DNA of 64,000 nt from JAHZFN01 sp965149945 (GTDB lineage Bacteria; Bacillota; Dehalobacteriia; UBA4068; UBA4997), in assembly GCA_965149945.1 (NCBI GenBank), contig CBCTTQ010000005.1, positions 1 to 64,000 of the forward strand. Direction: 5' to 3'. The notes beneath the pieces are model-generated. The model was given only the letters and a program-made list of their open reading frames with translations, was not told the origin of the DNA and made no database searches. The translations under genes and the position numbers were made by a program. Below, piece by piece: positions 50,659-59,163 of the stretch. Positions within the stretch are counted from its first letter, which is position 1; the number at the start of each line of letters is the position of its first letter.

Positions 50659-50686
50659 GTTCTACTCCGGAAGATAAATTCCTGCC
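50659..50686 (-). promoter_or_regulatory. GGCAGGAATTT...TAGAAC element upstream of dapB
   Basis: Minus strand TTGGCAGGAATTT followed after 11 bases by TAGAAC. It can be read as a weak promoter (TTGGCA-18-TAGAAC). It also resembles a GCAGGA-type motif that I recall before many genes in Peptococcaceae-type Clostridia. The rest of 50448-50805 shows no gene; small minus-strand open frames at 50426-50614 and 50715-50924 lack support. Confidence 0.35.
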
Positions 50687-50805
50687 AAAAACCCATTTTA
50701 ATTCACGATTGTTTTCAGCTTCTTTCAACAATAATAAAGATGCGTTTCTTTCTGCGGAACAGCATTTCTTTCCGTAAGATCATGAACCTCCATCCTCCCG
50801 CCAAA

Positions 50806-50843
50806 CAAAAAAAAACACCGGTGAATTTCTTGTTCACTCGGTG
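50806..50843 (-). terminator. Terminator after ymxH
   Basis: ACACCGAGTGAA pairs with TTCACCGGTGT (one bulge) around a 7-base loop, then nine T on the minus strand. The 260 bases between it and ymxH hold nothing recognisable. Confidence 0.8.
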
Positions 50844-51102
50844 TTCTTTTATTTCTTCTCTGAGAGCGAAAGTTTTTCCTTTCAAAAACAATATGCTGTC
50901 TGAAACAATCCTCCTAAAAAACATGATTTCCGCCTAAACTCAACAACCCGCAAAAGACCTCTCTTATCCAAACAAATCGCCGCCCGCAATCATGAGATTG
51001 AAGCAACCAAGTTGTCAATTCACCGCAAAGCCAAACATACTTTCCGCCAAGCAATCCCGTTCCACAGGAGATCACAAAAATACCGCCGTGATCATGCCTT
51101 GC

Positions 51103-51342
51103 TTAGTATTGAATATCCACCACAATAACTTCGGCGCCGATTTTGCAAACGGCGTCCCAGGGGATGGTCAAAGGTTCCATTTCCCGCCGACCCAAACCAC
51201 GTTCTCGTTTGTGAGGCAGCACCAGCGAACGGATTTCTCCCGTCTCACTGTCAATGACCAAATCAGAATCTCCCACAGTACCCAAAATATCTCCGTCAAA
51301 AATATTGATGATTTTTTTCCCCATCAGTTGGCTCAGTCTCAT
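51103..51342 (-). CDS. ymxH: YlmC/YmxH family sporulation protein
   Basis: A 79-residue PRC-barrel protein (MRLSQLMGKKIINIFDGDILG; LTIPWDAVCKIGAEVIVVDI). It is present in spore-formers and stands next to the M16 peptidase gene, as in Bacillus. Molecular role unknown. RBS GAGGTGA. Confidence 0.92.
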   Translation of the reverse strand: MRLSQLMGKKIINIFDGDILGTVGDSDLVIDSETGEIRSLVLPHKRERGLGRREMEPLTIPWDAVCKIGAEVIVVDIQY

Positions 51343-51387
51343 ACAATCACCTCAATATACCTTATGAAACAAGCTTTTTTTTAGAAC

Positions 51388-51416
51388 AAAAAAGCGGCGA
51401 AATCCGCCGCTTTTTT
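51388..51416 (-). terminator. Terminator after M16 peptidase gene
   Basis: AAAAAAGCGGCG and CGCCGCTTTTTT around a short loop; strong T-run. It can act in both directions. Confidence 0.9.
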
Positions 51417-51502
51417 CTGTTTCTGCTTTTGTTCTCTTTCTTTACTTTCTTACTTATTATTTTATTTTTTGACAGAGACATCTTGTTCTTCTATCGCCGA
51501 TC

Positions 51503-52759
51503 TCAACATTGCAAAACACGGTCGAGATCAATGGAGGTTTCTTCCGCGCCCACCTGCGCCAACACGAGCTTTTCTTTGGTCAGGTATCGTTCGGCGGCTT
51601 TCCGCACATCTTCTTTCGTGACAGCCATCATTTCCGCCACAATGGTATCAACATCCCGCACCCTGCCGAACGTACACTGGCTGCGACCCAGACGCGTCAT
51701 CACACTGCCGGTATTTTCCAGACCCATCAGCAAGCCGCATTTCATCTGCGCCTGCGCGCGAGCCAACTCATCATTGCTGATGCCATAGGCGATCAGTTTT
51801 GCCATTTCACAGCCGATCACTTTGACCAATTCAGCTACATTTTTGGGACTGGTGGAAGCGTAGGCATACACCAAGCCGCCTTTGGCAGAACCGCCGCTGT
51901 AGGCATAGACATTATAAGTCAGACCTCGTTTTTCCCGCACTTCCTGGAACAAGCGAGAACACATACCGCCGCCCAGCACATAGGTAAGCATGCTCAGCTT
52001 GCACTGATCGGGATCCATGCCGCTGACACCGGGTACCCCCAGCATCACATGCACTTGCTCAATATCCTTACGCAGAAAATCCTGTCCCGATTCATAGCGG
52101 GGCGCTGTCAGCTCCGGTTTTTCCCAGCTGCCGCCGTGTTTTCCCAATACACGGGCAACCTTCGCCACCACATCCCGGTGTTTGACATTTCCCGCTACCA
52201 CCACGGTGGTGTGGGGGGCGACATAGGATTTATGATGATACGCGGCGATGTCGTCTCGCGTCAGGGCAGAGACACTTTCTACTGTACCGATGATAGGTCT
52301 GCCATAGGGATGGCGCGGCATAATAACCGCGTTAAAAAGATCCGCCACCATATCCTCCGGAGAGTCTTGGTACATGTTGATTTCTTCCAGGATCACACCG
52401 CGTTCTTTTTGGTATTCCGCGGGCGCGAAAACAGAATGCAAGTACATATCCGCCAAAACATCCAATCCTAAATCCAACTGTTCTCCCAGCGCCTTTATAT
52501 AAAAACAGGTATATTCTTTGGCGGTGAAGGCGTTCATCTGACCACCCACCTGTTCCATAATTTCCGCAATCTCTTTGCAGCTTCTTTTTTCCGTTCCCTT
52601 AAAGAGCATATGCTCCAAAAAATGGGAGACACCGGCTGATTCCGGCGTTTCATACGCGGAACCGGTTCCTACCCAAATGCCCGCAGTCACAGAATACACA
52701 CCGGACATTTCTTCCGTAATTATTTGAATACCATTGGGCAACACATCCGTATAAAACAT
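51503..52759 (-). CDS. mlpA: M16 family zinc peptidase (MlpA/YmxG)
   Basis: A 418-residue processing-peptidase-like protein. The inverted zinc motif HxxEH is in SHFLEHMLFKGT near residue 50, with the distal Glu about 75 residues later (ERGVILEEINMY). A second inactive M16 half follows. ATG at 52759 follows AAGGAGGAG. It lies between ylxY-like and ymxH genes, as in Bacillus. Confidence 0.94.
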   Translation of the reverse strand: MFYTDVLPNGIQIITEEMSGVYSVTAGIWVGTGSAYETPESAGVSHFLEHMLFKGTEKRSCKEIAEIMEQVGGQMNAFTAKEYTCFYIKALGEQLDLGLDVLADMYLHSVFAPAEYQKERGVILEEINMYQDSPEDMVADLFNAVIMPRHPYGRPIIGTVESVSALTRDDIAAYHHKSYVAPHTTVVVAGNVKHRDVVAKVARVLGKHGGSWEKPELTAPRYESGQDFLRKDIEQVHVMLGVPGVSGMDPDQCKLSMLTYVLGGGMCSRLFQEVREKRGLTYNVYAYSGGSAKGGLVYAYASTSPKNVAELVKVIGCEMAKLIAYGISNDELARAQAQMKCGLLMGLENTGSVMTRLGRSQCTFGRVRDVDTIVAEMMAVTKEDVRKAAERYLTKEKLVLAQVGAEETSIDLDRVLQC

Positions 52760-52915
52760 GGTCTCCTCCTTTTTCGACTTTGCCGCAACCAATCACGGCA
52801 ACACCCTTTCTTTCCTCAGCGTACGAAAAGTAATATTCGCTTTTTTCTGACAAAATCCTCTTTTCCTCCGCCGGGGAATCTTTTCCGCCCAGAGAAGACC
52901 GCACCGATTGCCGCC

Positions 52916-53656
52916 CTAATCCCCGCAGTTTGCGCTGACCGTCAAAAAATCCAACCGCAGTCCGCGCAATTCATTGAAAATTGTCTGCAATCCCAGATTG
53001 GTCAAACTGGTACTGCGGAGATTAATAAAACTTCCCTTTCCCGCTTCGGTCAGCGCTGTGCTGACAATGGCTTCTGTACTGCTATCTTCCCAGTCCCGCG
53101 CGTCCACCTCCGCCAAAACAAAGGTCAGCCCCGCGTCTTTTACCGCTTCATAAATATCAGAATTCAGCTCTCCGTAAGGCGACGTGTATAGCCGCGGCGT
53201 CTCCCCGGTGATCCCTCGCAAAACAGTGCAGGACTTTTCCAAGGCCGCCAGATTTTCTCCGTAATCTAAATTACCCGGGCTAACCGCCTCATAACCGCAA
53301 ATCCCCAGCTCATGCCCGTCTTTCCTCAGAGCACGCGTCAAATCTCCGTGGGCTTCGGCAAATTTTCCTGTCAAAAAAAAGGTCGCGAAAACCCGATTAT
53401 CCGCCAAAATCTGACGGGTCTCAGCCAAAACATCCGCATCGGTCGATTCATCTACCAAAAACAGCAAACTCACCGCGTCCCGCGCGGGATCTCCCCGGCG
53501 CGTCACCCGGCTCAGCAGCTCCGCGTCCCGCTCAGCGGCAGCGGGGACAGGCTCCTCGCTCCCATACACTGACCAGCCGCCAACACAAAGAGCCGCCAAA
53601 AACAAAGCAGATACCACTGTCCGCAGCCATCTTGTTCGTACATAAACCATCCGCAT
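52916..53656 (-). CDS. YlxY-like polysaccharide-deacetylase homologue with lost metal ligands
   Basis: A 246-residue secreted or membrane-anchored protein: basic start, hydrophobic segment at about 10-28, then a NodB-like barrel. The usual motifs are changed: DDG of motif 1 reads as LLFLVDEST, the HxxxH region of motif 2 is HELGICGYEAVSPG, and the RxPYG region is LYTSPYGELN. So catalytic metal binding is unlikely. Position next to the M16 peptidase matches Bacillus ylxY. Start taken at ATG 53656 (GGTGA just upstream); ATG 53650 is possible. Confidence 0.75.
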   Translation of the reverse strand: MRMVYVRTRWLRTVVSALFLAALCVGGWSVYGSEEPVPAAAERDAELLSRVTRRGDPARDAVSLLFLVDESTDADVLAETRQILADNRVFATFFLTGKFAEAHGDLTRALRKDGHELGICGYEAVSPGNLDYGENLAALEKSCTVLRGITGETPRLYTSPYGELNSDIYEAVKDAGLTFVLAEVDARDWEDSSTEAIVSTALTEAGKGSFINLRSTSLTNLGLQTIFNELRGLRLDFLTVSANCGD

Positions 53657-53880
53657 CGTCACCACTCGCTTTTCTGAGAAAAATTCCTTAATGTCTATGC
53701 GCCCTCCGCACAATTTAACACTGCTTTCTTCGGTGGGTTGAATCGGCAGACAAAAAGCGAGCAAAAAACGAAATCGATTGCCGCCGTCCTTACAGGCGGT
53801 TTTTCTTTGTTCTCCCCGATCGGCGGCTTCCTCTCGACAAGAAAAATTTTTTTTGATTTCCGAAAAAAATCCAAAAAAAA

Positions 53881-53889
53881 TGTTATAAT
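53881..53889 (+). promoter_or_regulatory. Extended -10 promoter of the sigma-factor operon
   Basis: TGTTATAAT (TGn plus perfect -10) with A-rich sequence upstream and no clear -35. It lies about 80 bases before the sigma gene, in the 314-base gap after the ylxY-like gene. Confidence 0.5.
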
Positions 53890-53970
53890 AAATGAACCAA
53901 CCACCCCTCCGACGGCTCTTATTTATAGACGCGTCGAGAACAAAGAAATCAAAAAGAAAGGAGAATCGTC

Positions 53971-54528
53971 ATGGCAGACAAAGAATTGGTTGACGCCATC
54001 CGCCAGGGTGACACCGAAGCGTTTTCCCTTTTGTTTGACCGCTATTACGGTGAGGCGTTGCGAGCGGCCTATCTGATTACCGGCAATCGGTGTGATAGTG
54101 AATATGTTGTGCAGGATGCTTTCATCACCTGTTACGAAAAGCTGTCCAAACTGCGGGACGCGGAACGATTTCGTTATTGGTTTTTCCGCATTTTAACCAG
54201 AACCGCCTGGAAGTACTGCAACAAACAAAAACGAGAACAACCTGTTTCTGAAGTGTTTGACAGCGAACTGCCCTCCCATGATCCTTCTTCTTTCGAAATC
54301 CTGGCAGAGCAAGAAACCGCGTCTGAGATTCGACAGGCAGTCAATGCCCTGAGTCCGAAACAGCGGACGGTCGTGGTACTCTACTATTATCATGAGTTTT
54401 CCGTCGCGGAAATCGCGGAAATCATGGGATGTACCGCAGGCACCGTAAAATCCCGTCTGTTCAGCGCCAGAAAAAATCTGCAAAAAAGCCTGTCCCAGAC
54501 GAAAGAAAGGAGTTTTAACCATGCGTAA
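53971..54528 (+). CDS. ECF-type RNA polymerase sigma factor
   Basis: A 185-residue sigma factor with region 2 (FSLLFDRYYGEALRAAYLI; YVVQDAFITCYEKL) and region 4 (LSPKQRTVVVLYYYHEFSVA, with HTH AEIAEIMGCTAGTVKSRL). The last about 15 residues are basic. GAAAGGAG precedes the ATG. Its stop overlaps the next gene by 8 bases, pointing to co-translation with its partner. The signal it answers is unknown. Confidence 0.93.
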   Translation: MADKELVDAIRQGDTEAFSLLFDRYYGEALRAAYLITGNRCDSEYVVQDAFITCYEKLSKLRDAERFRYWFFRILTRTAWKYCNKQKREQPVSEVFDSELPSHDPSSFEILAEQETASEIRQAVNALSPKQRTVVVLYYYHEFSVAEIAEIMGCTAGTVKSRLFSARKNLQKSLSQTKERSFNHA

Positions 54529-55339
54529 TCCCGATTTTGATCAAGTTTTAAAAGACACCTTGGAAAGCGCTGCCCAGGAGATTCAGGAAAATCCAAAAAC
54601 AAAAAATGAAGTAATGCGCTTCATTGCAGGAAAGGAGTCTTCTCGTATGCGTAACAAAAAACAATTCTCTCGCAGAGTAGCTGTTGTGGTTGGTTTGGTG
54701 GCTTGTCTATCCGCGGGTACCGCTTTGGCTTCCAGCGGCGTGATAAGCGGCTGGGTGAGCAGCAACACCCTCAGCACCCCGCAATATGAAACTGTGGCGG
54801 AAGTCGAGGCGGCGGCAGAGGATTTCGGCTTCACCCCTTATTTGGTAGATACTTTTGATAATGGTTTTCAATTCGACCAAGCGGAATTACTGAAAAACGA
54901 CGCCGTAGATGCCGACGGAAATACCATCGGCACGGTCAAAGAGCTGAGCGTCAATTATACCGACGCCGACGGACAGCATGTTCAGCTTAACACAGAAAAA
55001 ATGCCCGCCTCTTTACAGGTGGATGATCAAACCGTCTACGAAGGAAGCCGCTCCTATCAGGATATCACCCTGCGATACAACATCGACGCCTACAAAGTGG
55101 TGTCGGAAGAATACGTTCCCAGCGCCGAAGAACAGGAATTGGTAGCAAACGGTCAATTGTACATCTCCGTTGACAGCAACAACGGTCATAAGCCGCAGAA
55201 CTATGATGTCCTCAGTGTCAGCTGGAATTTGGACGGCGTTGACTACAACATCTGGACCACTTCTGATGATGCGGATCTGACAGAAGCGGATCTGTACGCC
55301 ATGGCGGAAGAAATCATCGATTTGCAGCTGGCAGACTAA
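54521..55339 (+). CDS. Predicted anti-sigma partner, single-pass membrane protein
   Basis: A 272-residue protein with a short cytoplasmic N-terminus, helical and charged (residues 1-50), one membrane segment at about 51-70 (VAVVVGLVACLSAGTALASS), and a large external acidic domain with beta strands (GFTPYLVDTFDNGFQFDQAE; DVLSVSWNLDGVDYNIW), similar in type to DUF4367/DUF4179 domains. Overlap with the sigma gene suggests an anti-sigma or signal-receiving role; no zinc-type anti-sigma motif is present. Inference from context. Confidence 0.7.
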   Translation: MRNPDFDQVLKDTLESAAQEIQENPKTKNEVMRFIAGKESSRMRNKKQFSRRVAVVVGLVACLSAGTALASSGVISGWVSSNTLSTPQYETVAEVEAAAEDFGFTPYLVDTFDNGFQFDQAELLKNDAVDADGNTIGTVKELSVNYTDADGQHVQLNTEKMPASLQVDDQTVYEGSRSYQDITLRYNIDAYKVVSEEYVPSAEEQELVANGQLYISVDSNNGHKPQNYDVLSVSWNLDGVDYNIWTTSDDADLTEADLYAMAEEIIDLQLAD

Positions 55340-55388
55340 AAGTTTTCTTATCAAAGGATCTTATTACCCAAACACAATCAACCGCGAA

Positions 55389-55418
55389 AAAAGACCACTC
55401 GAACAGAGTGGTCTTTTT
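55389..55418. terminator. Bidirectional terminator between convergent operons
   Basis: AAGACCACTC and GAGTGGTCTT with a GAACA loop, A-run before and T-run after. It closes the sigma operon and the facing minus-strand PepSY gene. Confidence 0.9.
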
Positions 55419-55496
55419 GTTGTAAAAAACGGATCTCCTGACAGAAAAAATTTCGCGGTTTTTCTGAAGGGATGATTCGATCTCTCTAAAAAAGAT

Positions 55497-56582
55497 TTAG
55501 TCCCAAGGATCTTCGTAGTCTACACTCATATCAATGATGGCGCCGGTGGTAGCGTTGATTTCAAAATCATATTCTCTGTAGTTATAATAGATTTCCACTT
55601 CGTAGACCACGCGGCCGTCGTCACGGTCCATGGAGATTTCTACCACATTGGCGGAAGTAGCGCCGGGAACTTTTGCCAGCGCGATGCTTTGCGCTTTGGA
55701 CTGGCTGATATAGTCGCCGGTGTTAGCGCCGTTGTTGCTGCCGTTCCAATTTTCAGCGTCAAAGTCATAACTGAGAATCTTACCGCTTACGGCATCGATT
55801 TCATAATCATATTCTCGATTGTCGGTATAGAATTCCACATCGTACACCCAACGACCGTCATCACGATCCAACTTCGCCATCACAAAATTCACCTGAGAAC
55901 TGCTGAGGCCGGCATGGTTCAAGGCAATGCTTTTGGCTTTGGCTTCGCCGATATAATTGCCGGTGCTGCCGTTATTACCGGGGTTTGTCGGCCAGAAAGT
56001 ATCCGCGTCGGTTACCAGATTTTCGTCTTTGGTCAGGGTGATGGTTTCGGTAGCGCCGTCCCAATCAACGGTTTTACCCATTAACTGACCGATGGCGCGC
56101 AGCGGCAGATAAGTAGTGCCTTGGTACAACATGGGGAATACCTGTTTGCCGTTGCCGTCTGTAAAAGTGCAGACAGTGCCTTCCACAACAATCGTGAAGT
56201 CCTGACGCAGCTGCGCGGAAATGCTGGTCGGTTTGGCATTGTCATCAGGGGTACCCTGTACCGCCGGGGTCTGCCGCTGACCGGCAATGGTAATGGTCAA
56301 CGAGGACTGATCCCAATTCACGTTTTTGCCCATCAATTCGCCGATGGCGCGCAGCGGCAGATAAGTAGTGCCGCGGTAAGAAACGGGTTGCACTTCATCG
56401 CCTTCCGCGTGGAAGAAATCGGTTTTCACACCATCAACAATGATCGTATAAGACGGTACGGTCTGAGCGGTAATGGCAACGACGCCCGCGCGGGGGGCCG
56501 CCAGGGCCATGCCCGCCGTACTGAACAACAGGGACAAACAAAGCACCATTGCCGCTAACACTTGAAATCTCTTTTTTTTCAT
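55497..56582 (-). CDS. Secreted protein with two copper-amine-oxidase-N stalk domains and two PepSY domains
   Basis: A 361-residue exported protein. Signal peptide 1-28 (KKKRF start, ALAAPRA end). Two copper amine oxidase N-terminal-like domains (about 45-110 and 120-190) each contain YLPLRAIGELMGK or the same with Q for E. Two PepSY repeats follow (about 215-270 and 290-350), each with a RDDGR-VYDVEF/YEVEIY core. The CuAO-N domain is a common cell-surface adhesion module; PepSY is thought to inhibit or bind proteases or metals. It is 80 bases downstream of the PepSY lipoprotein and probably in its transcript. Confidence 0.85.
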   Translation of the reverse strand: MKKKRFQVLAAMVLCLSLLFSTAGMALAAPRAGVVAITAQTVPSYTIIVDGVKTDFFHAEGDEVQPVSYRGTTYLPLRAIGELMGKNVNWDQSSLTITIAGQRQTPAVQGTPDDNAKPTSISAQLRQDFTIVVEGTVCTFTDGNGKQVFPMLYQGTTYLPLRAIGQLMGKTVDWDGATETITLTKDENLVTDADTFWPTNPGNNGSTGNYIGEAKAKSIALNHAGLSSSQVNFVMAKLDRDDGRWVYDVEFYTDNREYDYEIDAVSGKILSYDFDAENWNGSNNGANTGDYISQSKAQSIALAKVPGATSANVVEISMDRDDGRVVYEVEIYYNYREYDFEINATTGAIIDMSVDYEDPWD

Positions 56583-56661
56583 AAAATTACCTCCTCAATT
56601 TCCTTCTCAATCTAACCGGAATCCTCTTCTATATTCAATGGTCTATTCCGCCAATCGTGGA

Positions 56662-57279
56662 TTAGTCGCCCCAGCGTTCCGTTTCCCATTCTCGAACAGC
56701 GCCGCTGTAACCATCGATCGTGAATTCATATTCCATTCCTTCGTAAACGATAGTGCCTTCATATTCCAAACGACCGTCATCATAGTCCATTTTGAATTCA
56801 TAAATATCATTGGCAGTCGCGCCGGGAACTTTTTCCAAGGCGATGTTTTTAGCCTGGTCTTCGCTGATGCTGGCTTGGGCGTTTTGATTACTCTGGCCGG
56901 CGGAAGGAGTTTGAGTAGTCGCCTGCGTATTCTGATCGTCCTGCGTGTTTTGACCGCCCTGCGCGGTGTTCGGATTGTTCATTTCCTGAGAACCACTGCT
57001 GGAAATGATGGTTCCCGTCACAGCGTCGATATCATAATCGTATTCTATACCGTTGAAAATAAATTCCACATCATAATACACCACACCGTTGTCGCTATCC
57101 AATTCTTCACGAACAAAGTTGGCGGCAGACTCATCGGTAATTCCCGCGTCTTCCAACGCAATGGCTCTGGCCGCGTCTGTACCGATATAACTGGTTTGCT
57201 GAGTGCCGGGCGCCGGCGAACAACCCACCAACGCCAATGTCATCACTGCTACTAAAATCATTCCCAATAATTTTTTCAT
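56662..57279 (-). CDS. PepSY-domain lipoprotein
   Basis: A 205-residue lipoprotein: MKKLLGMILVAVMTLALVGC gives lipobox LVGC. Two PepSY domains (YIGTDAARAIALEDAG...; ISEDQAKNIALEKVPGATA...) are joined by a Gln/Asn/Thr-rich linker. The pattern is the same as in the downstream gene, so the two are related by duplication. ATG at 57279 follows GAAAGGA. Three tandem direct-repeat promoters lie between it and the kinase gene, suggesting control by the adjacent response regulator. Confidence 0.88.
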   Translation of the reverse strand: MKKLLGMILVAVMTLALVGCSPAPGTQQTSYIGTDAARAIALEDAGITDESAANFVREELDSDNGVVYYDVEFIFNGIEYDYDIDAVTGTIISSSGSQEMNNPNTAQGGQNTQDDQNTQATTQTPSAGQSNQNAQASISEDQAKNIALEKVPGATANDIYEFKMDYDDGRLEYEGTIVYEGMEYEFTIDGYSGAVREWETERWGD

Positions 57280-57449
57280 TTTTCTCATCCTTTCTCAAAT
57301 CCTGTCTTGATTTTATTTAAATTGATTATCCATTTTCATGTTCAAAATTGCATTCTTGTTTTTGCTTTTCCGTTGCTCATTTTCATCGACACGGGGAAAT
57401 CTGTCTTCCTTAACCGCGGCTCGGAGCGCCTTCCCCTTTTGTTGTTTTC

Positions 57450-57482
57450 AGTTTACCCTGTCAAGATGAAACTTACATGAAA
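57450..57482 (-). promoter_or_regulatory. PhoP-box-like promoter 1 of the PepSY gene
   Basis: Minus strand TTTCAT (57477-57482), N5, TTTCAT (57466-57471), 10 bp, TAAACT (57450-57455). The 11-bp period between half-sites is the spacing used by OmpR/PhoB-family regulators, and the position above the -10 is that of PhoP class II promoters. Confidence 0.6.
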
Positions 57483-57527
57483 TAAACAATTTTTTTTATT
57501 TTTCAACTCTTCTTTCTTCGCGTATTC

Positions 57528-57560
57528 AGCATAATCGATGAAAATGAAACTCCCATGAAA
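57528..57560 (-). promoter_or_regulatory. PhoP-box-like promoter 2 of the PepSY gene
   Basis: Same layout exactly 78 bp upstream: TTTCAT (57555-57560), N5, TTTCAT (57544-57549), 10 bp, TATGCT (57528-57533). Confidence 0.55.
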
Positions 57561-57605
57561 ATCTAAAAAAGATTTGCCTTTGCCAGTTCCTTCAGGCTGG
57601 TACTC

Positions 57606-57638
57606 AGTTTACCGCCTGAAAATGAAATTTACATGAAA
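57606..57638 (-). promoter_or_regulatory. PhoP-box-like promoter 3 of the PepSY gene
   Basis: Third copy, again exactly 78 bp upstream: TTTCAT (57633-57638), N5, TTTCAT (57622-57627), 10 bp, TAAACT (57606-57611). It lies just after the kinase stop codon. Confidence 0.6.
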
Positions 57639-57664
57639 GTCTAAAAAATTATTTTACGCCGTCC

Positions 57665-59005
57665 TTATCCTTCTTTCCACAGCGGTAAATGCAAGGTAAA
57701 GATGCTGCCCAATCCCAAAGTACTGTCCACTGTCATACGACCGCCATGGAGATGGGCAATTTTATCCACCATCGCCAACCCCAGTCCGGTACCGCCTCCG
57801 GCATTTCGGGATTGATCCACTTGATAAAACCGTTGAAAGATTTTTTCCTGCTGTTCCGGAGCAATCCCGATGCCGTAATCTTGCACCGAAAGGAGAATCT
57901 CCTGTTCCGAACGGCGCAGCGAAACGGAGACGGGCGCTTCCTTTCCACCGTATTTCATGGCGTTTTCCAGCAAGTTTTCCAATAGACGAGTAAACAACAC
58001 CGCGTCCACGTTAGCCATTACAGAAGGTTCTAACAACAGCCGCAGTTGTATTTCTTCTTCCGCGAAATCCTCACAAATTTGCTCTACCAATTCCGTTAAA
58101 TTCAGCGGCGCCAAATGCGCGGTTTCCGTCCCCTGATCCAGACGAGTCATCCGCAGCAATTCAGCAATCAACAAAGACATTCGCTCCGCCTGCCGCTGAA
58201 TCATGGCGACGCTTTCCCGACATTCTTCCGGTGTTTCATCATATTTCAGAGAATAGTCGCAAGCCCCCAAAATAACGGAAACGGGAGTGCGCAGCTCATG
58301 AGAAGCATCCGCGGTAAACTGCTTTTCCGCCTCAAAAGAATCCTCTAAACGGGACACCATTTTATTAAAAGTGGTTGTCAGCCGACTGAATTCCGCCTGA
58401 CTGTCGGAAGCGGGAATTCGCGCGGAAAGATCCGCCGTCTCACTGATTTCCTCCGCGGTAGAGACAATCTGTTCCAACGGACGAAAAGCGCGGCGCACAA
58501 TCAGATAGCCGCCTAAGCCCGTCAACAAAATGAACACTGGCATAATAACGGAAGCCGCCAAAACCAAACCCCACACTTCCTCCTGATGAATAGCGGGACT
58601 GTTCATGACGCCCCGCACCCAGAAGCTGCTGTCCCAGCCCTGCGGCACTCGCAGATCAAAGACCAAATAGGGGTCAACATTTTGGATAACACCGTTTTCA
58701 AAGGCGATATCTCCCTCAAAACCCAGCGGTACCTGTCCCGCCTGCAGCGCCTGATCCGCGTTATATACCAAAATATAAACGCCGTTCCTATAAAAAGAAA
58801 GACCATCGTCAATCTGCAAAGTATCCCCCTCCAGATGAATATAGTCCAAACTTTCCCGTACCGTCTGATCCAGCTGATCCATAGCGGTCTGATTGATGAC
58901 ATTATTACTGATTCCCAGCATAAACGCGAAAACCAGCCCCGTCATGACCAACATCAACAAAACATACCAGACGGTAATTTTCATTTTGATTGATAGCTTC
59001 TTCAT
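57665..59005 (-). CDS. Sensor histidine kinase
   Basis: A 446-residue membrane kinase. Membrane helices at about 11-33 and 145-170 enclose an external sensor of about 110 residues; HAMP 171-223; HisKA with phospho-acceptor His236 (TADASHELRTP); HATPase with NLLENAMKYGG, GIGIAPEQQEKIFQRF and GTGLGLAMV. The partner is the response regulator upstream. Signal unknown; the PepSY proteins may be targets or modulators. Confidence 0.94.
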   Translation of the reverse strand: MKKLSIKMKITVWYVLLMLVMTGLVFAFMLGISNNVINQTAMDQLDQTVRESLDYIHLEGDTLQIDDGLSFYRNGVYILVYNADQALQAGQVPLGFEGDIAFENGVIQNVDPYLVFDLRVPQGWDSSFWVRGVMNSPAIHQEEVWGLVLAASVIMPVFILLTGLGGYLIVRRAFRPLEQIVSTAEEISETADLSARIPASDSQAEFSRLTTTFNKMVSRLEDSFEAEKQFTADASHELRTPVSVILGACDYSLKYDETPEECRESVAMIQRQAERMSLLIAELLRMTRLDQGTETAHLAPLNLTELVEQICEDFAEEEIQLRLLLEPSVMANVDAVLFTRLLENLLENAMKYGGKEAPVSVSLRRSEQEILLSVQDYGIGIAPEQQEKIFQRFYQVDQSRNAGGGTGLGLAMVDKIAHLHGGRMTVDSTLGLGSIFTLHLPLWKEG

Positions 59006-59088
59006 AGCCGTATTTCCTTTTATCCAATTATCTGATTTTTTCGCGAACGTTTTTGCAAATTTCTTTGCCGCCGACGTGGATTTGGGGT

Positions 59089-59163
59089 TTAAGCGGCATC
59101 GGCAGACGCTTCATTCTCAAGCGTACCGTCAGCGACTTTTGCCAAAATTTGAAAAAGGCTCAT
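59089..59163 (-). CDS. Possible 24-residue small protein overlapping the regulator stop
   Basis: An ATG overlaps the TGA of the response regulator gene (ATGA junction) and is preceded by GAGGAG at good distance. It encodes MSLFQILAKVADGTLENEAS plus four residues, then TAA. It could be a small protein or a coupling device to the kinase gene 84 bases further on. No family recognised. Confidence 0.3.
   Translation of the reverse strand: MSLFQILAKVADGTLENEASADAA

Noticed and set aside
50448..50800. Possible lysine riboswitch before dapB
   Set aside because: The conserved L-box core was not found.
50715..50924. 69-codon minus-strand frame
   Set aside because: Crosses the ymxH terminator, basic low-complexity translation, no RBS.
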